Part shown: piece by piece, positions 5,387 to 10,766 of the stretch
Numbering within the stretch: position 1 is the first letter of the stretch
How the letters are laid out: each line of letters opens with the position of its first letter
Source of the DNA: JBGQDM01 sp041495845
GTDB taxonomy: Bacteria > Acidobacteriota > Terriglobia > Terriglobales > Acidobacteriaceae
Length of the DNA stretch: 10,766 bases
Direction of reading: 5' to 3'
NCBI GenBank assembly: GCA_041495845.1
Contig: JBGQDM010000106.1
Coordinates: forward strand, 1 to 10,766
Made by a program: the position numbers and the translations under genes
Notes under the pieces: generated by a model
What the model was told of the DNA's origin: nothing
Database searches by the model: none
What the model saw: the letters and a program-made list of their open reading frames with translations, nothing else

Positions 5387-6793
5387 ATGTCTGCTCCCAT
5401 TGCTACTAGCGTTGCTGCCGCCAACCCGTGGGTCCGTATCCTAGAAGCGCTAGAGAAGAAAATTAATCGGCACTCCTATGACACCTGGCTGAAGCCGACG
5501 CATTTCAGCCACACCACCGGCGGCATCCTGTTTGTGCGCGTGCCCACCAACGAGTTCTGTCATGTGGGCGACAAATATGCCGATCTGATCCAGGAGGCGA
5601 TGGATAATCTGAACCTGGGGCTGACGGACATCAAGTTTGTGACGCCGGACGAAGATCCGGCAGCCACGCCGGTCCGCCATGATGGCGGTCTGTCGCGCCG
5701 CTCTCCCGCCTCGGCTCCGACCCCCGCGCCGGCCACGGTGCCCGGCAACCAGGCACGCTTTGACTGGGACGGCACCGCGCAGCTGAATCCGCGCTACACC
5801 TTTGACGCCTTCGTGATCGGCAACGGCAATCAGTTCGCCTGTGCCGCCGCCCAGGCCGTCGCCGAAAATCCTTCCAAGGCCTACAACCCGCTCTTCCTTT
5901 ACGGCGGCGTGGGCATGGGCAAGACGCACCTCATGCAGGCCATTGGCCATGAAGTGAGACGCCACCAACCCCAGGCCTCCATCTGCTATCTCTCCAGCGA
6001 GAAGTTCACCAACGAGATGATCAACTCGCTGCGCTACGACAAGATGTCGAGTTTCCGCGACAAGTTCCGCAACGTGGACGTGCTCATCGTTGACGACATC
6101 CAGTTCCTGGCGCAGAAAGAGCGTACCCAGGAGGAGTTCTTCCATACCTTCAACGCGCTCTATGAATCGATGAAGCAAATCGTGATTGCCAGCGACCGGC
6201 CGCCCAAAGAACTGGCGGAGATCGAAGACCGGTTGCGCTCGCGCTTCGAGTGGGGACTGATCGCCGACATTCAGCCGCCGGACCTGGAGACCAAAGTCGC
6301 CATCCTGCAGAAGAAGGCGGAGCAGGAGCGGGTCAGCCTGCCCACGGATGTGGCGCTCTACATCGCCTCCAACATCCGCTCCAACGTGCGCGAGCTGGAA
6401 GGCGCGCTCATCCGGCTGATGGCACACTCTTCGCTCATCGGCGCCGAGATCACGCTGCCCTACACGCAGAATGTGCTGAAGAACTTTATTGATTCCCAGG
6501 TGCGCAAGATCACCATCGAATCCATCCAGAAGATTGTGGCGGAACAGTTTGGACTGCGCCTGATTGAGATCAAGGCCAAAAACAACTCGCGCGCCATCGT
6601 CTACCCGCGCCAGATTGCCATGTATTTGGCCAAGCATCTGACGGAAGCTTCCCTGCCCGAGATTGGCCGCCAGTTTGGCGGCAAACACCACACTACCGTG
6701 CTTCACTCGGTGGAGAAGATTGATGGCGTGCGCAAGACCGACAAGGATTTAAACAGGATGCTGACCAAGTTCACCGAGCAGTTGGGCGGTTGA
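5387..6793 (+). CDS. dnaA: Chromosomal replication initiator protein DnaA
   Basis: DnaA binds DnaA boxes, melts oriC and loads the helicase. The 468 residues contain all four domains: domain I (about 12-85, with EKKINRHSYDTWLKP), a Pro/Ala-rich linker (about 90-125), the AAA+ domain III with Walker A GGVGMGKT (173-180), Walker B LIVDDIQF (233-240), sensor 1 (IVIASDRPP) and the arginine finger in RLRSRFEWG (R286), and the DNA-binding domain IV. The DnaA signature is IGRQFGGKHHTTVLHS (426-441), where most proteins have GGRDHTTV. The start ATG agrees with the usual domain I position, but no AGGAG-like site precedes it, only the purine stretch GAAAGAAAG about 12 bases upstream, so translation may be weak. 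It is divergent from rpmH and followed by the putative origin and dnaN. Confidence 0.98.
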   Translation: MSAPIATSVAAANPWVRILEALEKKINRHSYDTWLKPTHFSHTTGGILFVRVPTNEFCHVGDKYADLIQEAMDNLNLGLTDIKFVTPDEDPAATPVRHDGGLSRRSPASAPTPAPATVPGNQARFDWDGTAQLNPRYTFDAFVIGNGNQFACAAAQAVAENPSKAYNPLFLYGGVGMGKTHLMQAIGHEVRRHQPQASICYLSSEKFTNEMINSLRYDKMSSFRDKFRNVDVLIVDDIQFLAQKERTQEEFFHTFNALYESMKQIVIASDRPPKELAEIEDRLRSRFEWGLIADIQPPDLETKVAILQKKAEQERVSLPTDVALYIASNIRSNVRELEGALIRLMAHSSLIGAEITLPYTQNVLKNFIDSQVRKITIESIQKIVAEQFGLRLIEIKAKNNSRAIVYPRQIAMYLAKHLTEASLPEIGRQFGGKHHTTVLHSVEKIDGVRKTDKDLNRMLTKFTEQLGG

Positions 6794-6850
6794 TTTAGCG
6801 GCGAAGCGCGCGGTTACGCCGGTCGTATCCGCAGCTCCCACGGGCGCCAC

Positions 6851-6879
6851 TGTGCAGAGGCTGTGGAAGCTGTGAAAGA
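6851..6879 (-). promoter_or_regulatory. Cluster of DnaA-box-like sites
   Basis: Three TGTG-starting 9-mers follow each other at 6851, 6862 and 6871. Read on the minus strand against TTWTNCACA, they have two, two and one mismatches; the best is TCTTTCACA (6879-6871). The spacings of 11 and 9 bases put them roughly one helical turn apart, which suits cooperative DnaA binding. Single sites would be unconvincing; the cluster is the evidence. Confidence 0.45.
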
Positions 6880-6995
6880 CGGGCATGGTGGAGGAAGGTT
6901 GGGCTGCAGCATCCTCAGACTGCGCCCAGAATGCAGGTGTTTCCCCACAGCCCGGAAGTAGCCGAGAAGTACTGCAGGGAAATGAGATTGTGGCT

Positions 6996-7004
6996 TTTTC
7001 CACA
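6996..7004 (+). promoter_or_regulatory. Consensus DnaA box
   Basis: TTTTCCACA is a full match to TTWTNCACA and one change from the strong TTATCCACA. An inverted TGTGG lies at 6989-6993, so the box forms one arm of a TGTGG-N6-CCACA inverted repeat. It lies 12 bases before the CTA repeats, where the anchoring box of an unwinding element would be expected. Confidence 0.75.
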
Positions 7005-7016
7005 TTTCCGCTGTGC

Positions 7017-7030
7017 CTACTACTACTACT
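7017..7030. repeat. DnaA-trio element (CTA x4)
   Basis: Four CTA repeats (7017-7028) followed by CT, with a further CTGGTATTAAG, lie between the consensus DnaA box and the AT-rich stretch. The opposite strand, read 3' to 5', is GAT repeated: the form of the DnaA-trios that DnaA grips as single-stranded DNA during origin melting. Orientation relative to the box agrees with the known B. subtilis arrangement. Confidence 0.7.
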
Positions 7031-7075
7031 GGTATTAAGTCTTTTTATTTTGATATAAAGAGAACCACTAATAGT
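7031..7075. other. AT-rich duplex unwinding element
   Basis: By my count 34 of 45 bases are A or T, in a window that is otherwise strongly GC-rich. It directly follows the CTA repeats, so it is the likely first-melting segment. It also contains TATAAA at 7054-7059, which might double as a -10 box for dnaN, though no matching -35 is visible. Confidence 0.65.
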
Positions 7076-7101
7076 CGCAGCCGTACTGGGGGGAGAAGCG
7101 T

Positions 7102-8253
7102 ATGCCCGTAGAAACTTTGGCGGCAACCGGGGCGGGGACGATGGAAATCACAGTCAGTAAATTTGATCTACTGAAAGAGCTGACGGCGACGCAAGGGGTA
7201 GTGGAACGGAAAACCACCATTCCCATTCTCTCCAACTACCTATTCGAAGCCGGCAGTGACAAGCTCTCGCTCACCGCCACCGACCTGGATCTCAGCCTAC
7301 GTACCTCCTGCAGCGCCAAGGTGAAAAAAGAAGGCGCCTGCACTATTCCAGCGCGCAAACTCTACGACTACGTGAAGCTGCTGCCCGACGGCGAGATTTC
7401 CATCAAACTACTGGAGAACCATTGGGTCAACATTCGGTGCGGCCGATCCAACACGAAGATGGTGGGGATGGCGCGTTCGAATTTCCCCACCCTGCCGGCG
7501 TTTCCCACCGCGGGCGTGGTGAAAATTCCATCGAAGGCGCTGCGCGGGGTGATCAGCCGGACGATCTTTGCCATCGCCAACGAAGAATCACGCTACACGC
7601 TGAACGGTGGGCTGATGGTGCTGAAGCCGGAGTCCATCACCATGGTCGCGACCGACGGCCACCGCCTGGCTCACGTGGAGCGACCGGGCGAAAAATTTGA
7701 AGTTTCCGGTGAGATGAAGACGCTGGTGCCGAAGAAGGCGATGAACGAACTGCGTGTCCTGCTGGACGCCACCGATGCCGAGTTCGTTGAGTTCGCCAAG
7801 GACGAGAGCACGCTCTTCTTCCGCATCGGTGGACGCCTGCTGACCTCGCGGCAGCTCACCGGCCAGTTCCCCAACTACGAGGCCGTGCTGCCCAAAGACA
7901 ACAGCCGCTCCATCAGTGTGCGCTCCGAAGACCTGAGCGCGGCCATCCAACGTGTGGCCCAGTTTGCCGACGAACGCTCGGGTGCCATCCGCATGCGCCT
8001 GGAAAAGAACGAGCTGAAACTTTCGTCGTCGTCGACCGAGGCGGGCGAATCGGAAGACACCATCGAAACCAACTACGCCGGCGAACTCATCACCATCGGC
8101 TTCAACTCGGCGTATTTGCTGGACTTTCTGAAGGCGATCGGCGCCGGCGAAGTGCGGCTGGAATTCAAAGATTCGCAGTCAGCCGGCCAGCTTCGACCGG
8201 AAGAAGGCGAGGAGTATAAGTACCGGTACATCGTGATGCCGATGCGCATCTGA
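7102..8253 (+). CDS. dnaN: DNA polymerase III beta subunit (sliding clamp)
   Basis: DnaN is the ring-shaped clamp that tethers polymerase III to DNA. The product shows the three clamp domains in order: N-terminal (MEITVSKFDLLKELTATQGV and IPILSNYLFEA), middle (ALRGVISRTIFAIANEESRY, VATDGHRLAHVE) and C-terminal, ending YIVMPMRI, the usual clamp C-terminus. From ATG 7102 it is 383 residues; the family usually starts at MEITV, which is the ATG at 7141 (370 residues). I kept 7102 because GGGGGGAG ends 6 bases before it, while the upstream of 7141 is merely G-rich; the first 13 residues are the uncertain part. It is preceded by the putative origin and followed by an intrinsic terminator, so it seems to be transcribed alone or with dnaA. 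Confidence 0.97.
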   Translation: MPVETLAATGAGTMEITVSKFDLLKELTATQGVVERKTTIPILSNYLFEAGSDKLSLTATDLDLSLRTSCSAKVKKEGACTIPARKLYDYVKLLPDGEISIKLLENHWVNIRCGRSNTKMVGMARSNFPTLPAFPTAGVVKIPSKALRGVISRTIFAIANEESRYTLNGGLMVLKPESITMVATDGHRLAHVERPGEKFEVSGEMKTLVPKKAMNELRVLLDATDAEFVEFAKDESTLFFRIGGRLLTSRQLTGQFPNYEAVLPKDNSRSISVRSEDLSAAIQRVAQFADERSGAIRMRLEKNELKLSSSSTEAGESEDTIETNYAGELITIGFNSAYLLDFLKAIGAGEVRLEFKDSQSAGQLRPEEGEEYKYRYIVMPMRI

Positions 8254-8279
8254 GGGGGGCAAGACTGCTGCGATTTCCG

Positions 8280-8307
8280 GCCGGGCGACGAGCCCGGCTT
8301 TTGTTTT
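8280..8307 (+). terminator. Intrinsic terminator after dnaN
   Basis: GCCGGGC (8280-8286) and GCCCGGC (8292-8298) form a perfect 7-base GC-rich stem with a 5-base loop, followed by TTTTGTTTT. It lies 26 bases past the dnaN stop. The leftward strand has no T-run after the stem, so it serves dnaN only, not the convergent protease gene. Confidence 0.88.
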
Positions 8308-8324
8308 GGTAGCGAGGCAGCCGT

Positions 8325-8771
8325 CTACTCTTCGATCTCTACCTGACCGGAGCGCCCATCGTAGGTGAAATTCCACCGCTCCAAGACGTCCCTGCCGATG
8401 AGGCACGAAACGTCCTGCTCGGGCAATGGGCAGGCGACCAGTGGCAATGGGTCGAAGCCGCTGAGACCTGAATCTGGGAACAAGATTGACCCAGCGAACT
8501 CAGGCCGATCGGTGATCTGGCCTGCGCCCGAAATGCGAACGACGCCAGTCTGACGCAGACCACAGGTAGTGGCGACCTGAGGATTGATTACAGTGCGTGA
8601 AGCGCCGGTGTCGATCAACGCAGTGACCGTAAAAGCTTTTTTCAGGTGGACATGTTCGTGCTTCGCGGCGTTCTGGGCGGCGACCGGATGTACGATTGTG
8701 ACTTTGATCTTGGGCCCGCTCCTGCGCAATTCGAGACGGGAATAGGAGCGGGAATATCTGGGGCCGTCCAT
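8325..8771 (-). CDS. Retropepsin-like (clan AA) aspartic protease
   Basis: The 148-residue protein carries the active-site motif of single-domain aspartic proteases: FTVTALIDTGASRTVIN (about 47-63), with catalytic D54 in D-T-G and a hydrophobic lead-in. A glycine-containing loop follows (RISGAGQI). Near the C-terminus, CLIGRDVLERWNFTYDG (123-139) is the family's second hydrophobic-glycine motif. Only one DTG is present, so an active enzyme would have to be a homodimer, as in retroviral proteases. There is no signal peptide or membrane segment, so it is probably cytoplasmic. Substrate unknown. The start ATG lies 3 bases after the stop of the upstream small gene, which makes translational coupling likely. 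It converges on dnaN. Confidence 0.85.
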   Translation of the reverse strand: MDGPRYSRSYSRLELRRSGPKIKVTIVHPVAAQNAAKHEHVHLKKAFTVTALIDTGASRTVINPQVATTCGLRQTGVVRISGAGQITDRPEFAGSILFPDSGLSGFDPLPLVACPLPEQDVSCLIGRDVLERWNFTYDGRSGQVEIEE

Positions 8772-8774
8772 GGC

Positions 8775-9011
8775 CTAATAAATCACGAAAACGGGTTCCT
8801 GCTCGACAACTTGCTTGATCAAGAACTCCGCGCTCACACCAAAAGTCTGCAATCCCGCTTGCAGGGCGTCTTCATAGCTGCTGAAAAATCCCGCCACGGT
8901 TTCGTCGCTGACCAAGACGAACTTGCCCCGATGGGCACCCAGCCAGGCTTTCTTGTTGGTCTCGTACCAGGCAAGCTCTTGCGCCAGCGCGGGTTTTCGC
9001 TTCTGCGTCAT
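8775..9011 (-). CDS. Small DUF5678-like protein paired with the protease
   Basis: This is a 78-residue soluble protein. The N-terminal part is helical and charged (ELAWYETNKKAWLGAHRGK), followed by FVLVSDETVAGFFSSYEDAL, a strand-turn-strand then helix, and a hydrophobic C-terminal strand (EPVFVIY). The pattern 'short helix, G-K-x-V, D, x-V-x-G, Y, E-A-x-x-A' resembles the DUF5678 family of small proteins of unknown function; I assign it by eye only. It is the first gene of a two-gene leftward unit with the retropepsin-like protease, with a promoter about 60 bases upstream. It could be a partner, inhibitor or substrate of the protease. No function is established. Confidence 0.75.
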   Translation of the reverse strand: MTQKRKPALAQELAWYETNKKAWLGAHRGKFVLVSDETVAGFFSSYEDALQAGLQTFGVSAEFLIKQVVEQEPVFVIY

Positions 9012-9054
9012 GAATACTTCGCGCTACTTAAGTCGTGCGGCCCTGGTCGACGAG

Positions 9055-9098
9055 CTTACGTATACGCGCAAGTATGACAGGGTCGCAGTTCGAGTCAA
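9055..9098 (-). promoter_or_regulatory. Promoter and palindrome upstream of the small-protein/protease unit
   Basis: On the leftward strand TTGACT (9098-9093) and CATACT (9076-9071) are 16 bases apart, with 5/6 and 4/6 matches to the sigma-70 consensus. The 8-base perfect palindrome CGTATACG (9059-9066) sits where transcription would begin, and is the centre of a longer imperfect inverted repeat (9055-9072). That is a typical place for a repressor operator. Confidence 0.5.
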
Positions 9099-9128
9099 GC
9101 GGAATAGGCTGGCAGGCCACTGCTGTTC

Positions 9129-9157
9129 TTGACACCTCCTCTTCCCCGATTTACCTT
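9129..9157 (+). promoter_or_regulatory. Candidate mscL promoter
   Basis: TTGACA (9129-9134), a perfect -35 box, is followed after 17 bases by TACCTT (9152-9157), a weak -10 with 3/6 matches. It points toward mscL, whose ATG is 30 bases further on. Confidence 0.45.
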
Positions 9158-9186
9158 TCTCGCACTTTTCCGCTCGGGAGGCTCCC

Positions 9187-9588
9187 ATGCTGTCAGGATT
9201 CAAGAAGTTCATCATGCGCGGCAACGTGATCGATCTCGCCGTCGGGGTGGTCATCGGCGGCGCTTTTGGGGCGGTTGTGGCCTCGCTCACCAAAGACCTG
9301 CTTACGCCCCTGATCGCCGCTATCGCGGGCAAGCCGGATTTTTCAGTCGTCAACTTCAAGATCGGCGAGACGGTGTTTGGCTTGGGCAGCTTCCTCAATG
9401 CCGTGGTCGCGTTCTTGCTGGTGGCGTTTGCCATTTACTTCTTTGTGGTCACGCCCATGAACGCGATGATGGAGCGGATGAAGAAACCGGAAGCCGCCGC
9501 TGCTCCCACCACCAAGAAGTGCAAAGAGTGCTGCAGCGAGATTCCGGTGGAAGCGCGCCGCTGTGCGCACTGCACGCAGCCGGCGTAA
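9187..9588 (+). CDS. mscL: Large-conductance mechanosensitive channel MscL with C-terminal zinc-ribbon-like motif
   Basis: MscL opens under membrane tension and releases solutes during hypo-osmotic shock. The 133 residues show the family pattern: N-terminal amphipathic helix and start of TM1 (GFKKFIMRGNVIDLAVGVVI), the gate-lining segment GGAFGAVVASLTKDLLTPLI, a periplasmic loop (about 48-66), and TM2 (about 68-90, ending VVTPMN). After TM2 comes ERMKKPEAAAAPTTKK and then a cysteine-rich end: C112-x2-C115 and C126-x2-C129, plus C116, in place of the C-terminal helix bundle of the E. coli protein. This looks like a small zinc ribbon on the cytoplasmic side. The start ATG follows GGGAGG, itself part of a palindrome. 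It is probably in an operon with the next gene, 17 bases on. Confidence 0.95.
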   Translation: MLSGFKKFIMRGNVIDLAVGVVIGGAFGAVVASLTKDLLTPLIAAIAGKPDFSVVNFKIGETVFGLGSFLNAVVAFLLVAFAIYFFVVTPMNAMMERMKKPEAAAAPTTKKCKECCSEIPVEARRCAHCTQPA

Positions 9589-9605
9589 GAGATTCGGAGG
9601 TAGAG

Positions 9606-10556
9606 GTGAAGTCAGCGTGCTCGGCAGGGCGACTCGCTCTGCTTCTTGTTTCCGCAATTGCCCTGGCGCAGGAAGCGTCGACTGCTCCCGCCGCTCCGCC
9701 CGCTGCGGCAACCAACGCAGGCATTCCCGCGACTGCTCCATCTCTCGGTGAATTTCGCGAGGGCTCCTACCGCAACGACTATTTTGGCTTCGCGTATCCT
9801 ATGGGCGACGAATGGGTGCGAAAGACGACCTTCGCGCGAAGTGCCTTGGAGAGCTCTCAACGAGGCTCGCAATCGGCGCTTGTGTTGTTGGCAGGGTTCC
9901 ATGTGCCCAAGAACAACAGCGACCCGTTTGAGGACGCTTCCTTCACCCTGTTTGCTCTTGCCCAGTCACCGCATGCCCCTGCAGTGAGTGCTCCCGAACA
10001 GCTCGCGGCGCTCGCGGCTGCAAAAGCTCAACGTAAGGTGAAACAAAAGGGCGAGGTCACACAATTCGAGGCGGCAGGAGTCACGTTTTATCGCGCCGAC
10101 TTCGATGCCTCAGGTGGCCGGGTGGAGTCCCAAGTGTGCGCGCTGGTCAAAGGCTACATGTTGCAGTGGAGCTTTCTGGCTGAGTCGCGCTCGGCCCTGG
10201 AAGATGCGATTGCGACTTTGCGGCTGCTTACCAAATACGATGGCCCCCCGCCTCCACCAATCCGCCGGGTTCGAGTGTCCCAAGGCGTTTCGCAGGGTCT
10301 GATCGTGCGCAAGGTCCAGCCGGATTACCCTGCGGCTGCGCGGGACATGAGGATTCAGGGATCGGTGATTTTGAGCGTGCTCATCAGCCACACTGGCGAT
10401 GTGGATGAGATCAAAGTTGTCGCCGGGCCGAGCGCACTAATTCCTCCCGCCCTCAAAGCCGTTCGCCAATGGAAGTACAAACCGTATTTGTTGCAGGGCG
10501 AGCCAGTGGAAGTGGAAACGCAGATCACAGTGGTCTATTCGCTGAGCATGGGCTAA
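9606..10556 (+). CDS. Secreted protein with TonB C-terminal domain
   Basis: The 316-residue protein begins at GTG 9606, 5 bases after GGAGG. It opens with a signal peptide (hydrophobic LALLLVSAIALA, likely cleaved before the Q at residue 22) and an Ala/Pro-rich linker. Residues about 50-210 form an uncharacterised domain beginning YRNDYFGFAYPMGDEWVRKT, loosely like PsbP-type domains. After a P-x5 stretch, residues about 230-312 form a TonB C-terminal domain: IVRKVQPDYPAAARDMRIQG, the segment ISHTGDVDEIKVV, and ALKAVRQWKYKPY. Classical TonB is anchored by an N-terminal helix driven by ExbBD; here the signal peptide looks cleavable, so a TonB-ExbBD energy role is doubtful. More likely it is a periplasmic or envelope protein using this fold for binding. 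The open frame continues upstream across mscL, but that part is a shadow. Confidence 0.85.
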   Translation: MKSACSAGRLALLLVSAIALAQEASTAPAAPPAAATNAGIPATAPSLGEFREGSYRNDYFGFAYPMGDEWVRKTTFARSALESSQRGSQSALVLLAGFHVPKNNSDPFEDASFTLFALAQSPHAPAVSAPEQLAALAAAKAQRKVKQKGEVTQFEAAGVTFYRADFDASGGRVESQVCALVKGYMLQWSFLAESRSALEDAIATLRLLTKYDGPPPPPIRRVRVSQGVSQGLIVRKVQPDYPAAARDMRIQGSVILSVLISHTGDVDEIKVVAGPSALIPPALKAVRQWKYKPYLLQGEPVEVETQITVVYSLSMG

Positions 10557-10604
10557 GCGCCGAGCCGAACGCAGCGCGGCATAACTTCCAGTAGACTGGA
10601 GTCC

Positions 10605-10766
10605 ATGCGGCTTGTAGCTCTTGTGCTGGCTTGTTTCTTCACGGTCACTCCCGTCATTGCCCAATCTCCCGCCCCCGGCACCTACGACGAAGCCACCCGC
10701 CTCTTCCGTCACGCCATTCTCGGATTCACTTGTAAAGTTCCCTACGGCTGGGTGTTGCGGACCAAA
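10605..10766 (+). CDS. Secreted protein, N-terminal part only (runs off right edge)
   Basis: From ATG 10605 the frame is open to the window end (54 codons). It begins with a signal peptide (LVALVLACFFTVTPVIA, likely cleaved before QSPAPG). The start of the mature part, GFTCKVPYGWVLRT, resembles the GFAYPMGDEWVRKT segment of the preceding protein, so the two may share a domain. GGAG lies 3 bases before the ATG, a short but usable spacing, and TAGACT at 10592-10597 could be a -10 box. The 48-base gap to the preceding stop allows either an operon or a separate promoter. Function is unknown. Confidence 0.7.
   Translation, partial: MRLVALVLACFFTVTPVIAQSPAPGTYDEATRLFRHAILGFTCKVPYGWVLRTK

Larger units (their letters stand above)
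6794..7101. other. Putative chromosomal origin of replication (oriC)
   Basis: The 308 bases between dnaA and dnaN hold no gene and have the parts of a bacterial origin in order: leftward-facing DnaA-box-like sites (6851-6879), a weak site at 6941-6949, a consensus DnaA box (6996-7004), a CTA-repeat element (7017-7030), and an AT-rich stretch (7031-7075). This matches the basal origin unwinding layout described for Bacillus subtilis (box, spacer, DnaA-trios, AT-rich DNA). The dnaN ribosome binding site ends the region. Position and content agree, so I am fairly confident; strand-skew data would settle it. Confidence 0.8.

Noticed and set aside
5450..6706. Leftward open frame of 418 codons opposite dnaA
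   Set aside because: It is fully antisense to the conserved dnaA reading frame and its product is low-complexity, resembling no family.
9129..9605. Open frame upstream of the TonB-domain gene, continuous with it
   Set aside because: It crosses mscL in another frame, and a signal peptide and good ribosome binding site place the true start at 9606.
1..10766. tRNA or rRNA genes, CRISPR arrays, insertion sequences, phage genes
   Set aside because: I saw no tRNA-like cloverleaf, no regularly spaced repeats, no transposase motifs and no terminal inverted repeats in any part of the window.

Overview
The window is a high-GC bacterial chromosome segment spanning the replication origin. The order rpmH-rnpA-yidD-yidC-jag reading leftward, then dnaA, the origin and dnaN reading rightward, identifies it. 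The gene families flanking this core (ECF sigma factor with a short one-helix partner, TonB C-terminal domain on a secreted protein, retropepsin-like protease pair) suggest Acidobacteriota, probably class Terriglobia. That placement is inference from gene style, not from a search.

Left region (1-1801). A leftward gene for a cyclic-nucleotide-binding domain protein runs off the left edge. A short divergent region with two inverted repeats separates it from a rightward three-gene operon: ECF sigma factor, a 76-residue protein with one membrane helix that overlaps the sigma gene by 4 bases, and a 148-residue multi-pass membrane protein. The two membrane proteins probably control or respond to the sigma factor.

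Origin region (1812-8307). The leftward operon rpmH-rnpA-yidD-yidC-jag encodes ribosomal protein L34, the RNase P protein, two membrane-protein insertion factors and an RNA-binding protein. It is tightly packed: an ATGA overlap joins rnpA to yidD, yidC starts with TTG, and the open frame of rnpA extends back into rpmH. A 316-base divergent region carries a good leftward promoter for rpmH and two promoter-like modules toward dnaA. The 308 bases between dnaA and dnaN look like oriC: DnaA-box-like sites, one full consensus DnaA box, a CTA-repeat DnaA-trio element, and an AT-rich stretch. dnaN ends at a clear intrinsic terminator. No recF or gyrB follows it.

Right region (8325-10766). A leftward two-gene unit encodes a small DUF5678-like protein and a retropepsin-like aspartic protease. 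Divergent from it is mscL, a mechanosensitive channel with a C-terminal zinc-ribbon-like cysteine motif, followed 17 bases later by a secreted protein with a TonB C-terminal domain. A last secreted-protein gene starts near the right edge and is cut off; its mature N-terminus resembles that of the preceding protein.

Most of the window is conserved housekeeping DNA. The observations most worth a second look are the origin unwinding element, the rpmH/rnpA overlap, the small-protein/retropepsin pair, the zinc-ribbon MscL, and the palindrome covering the ribosome binding site of the cyclic-nucleotide-binding gene.
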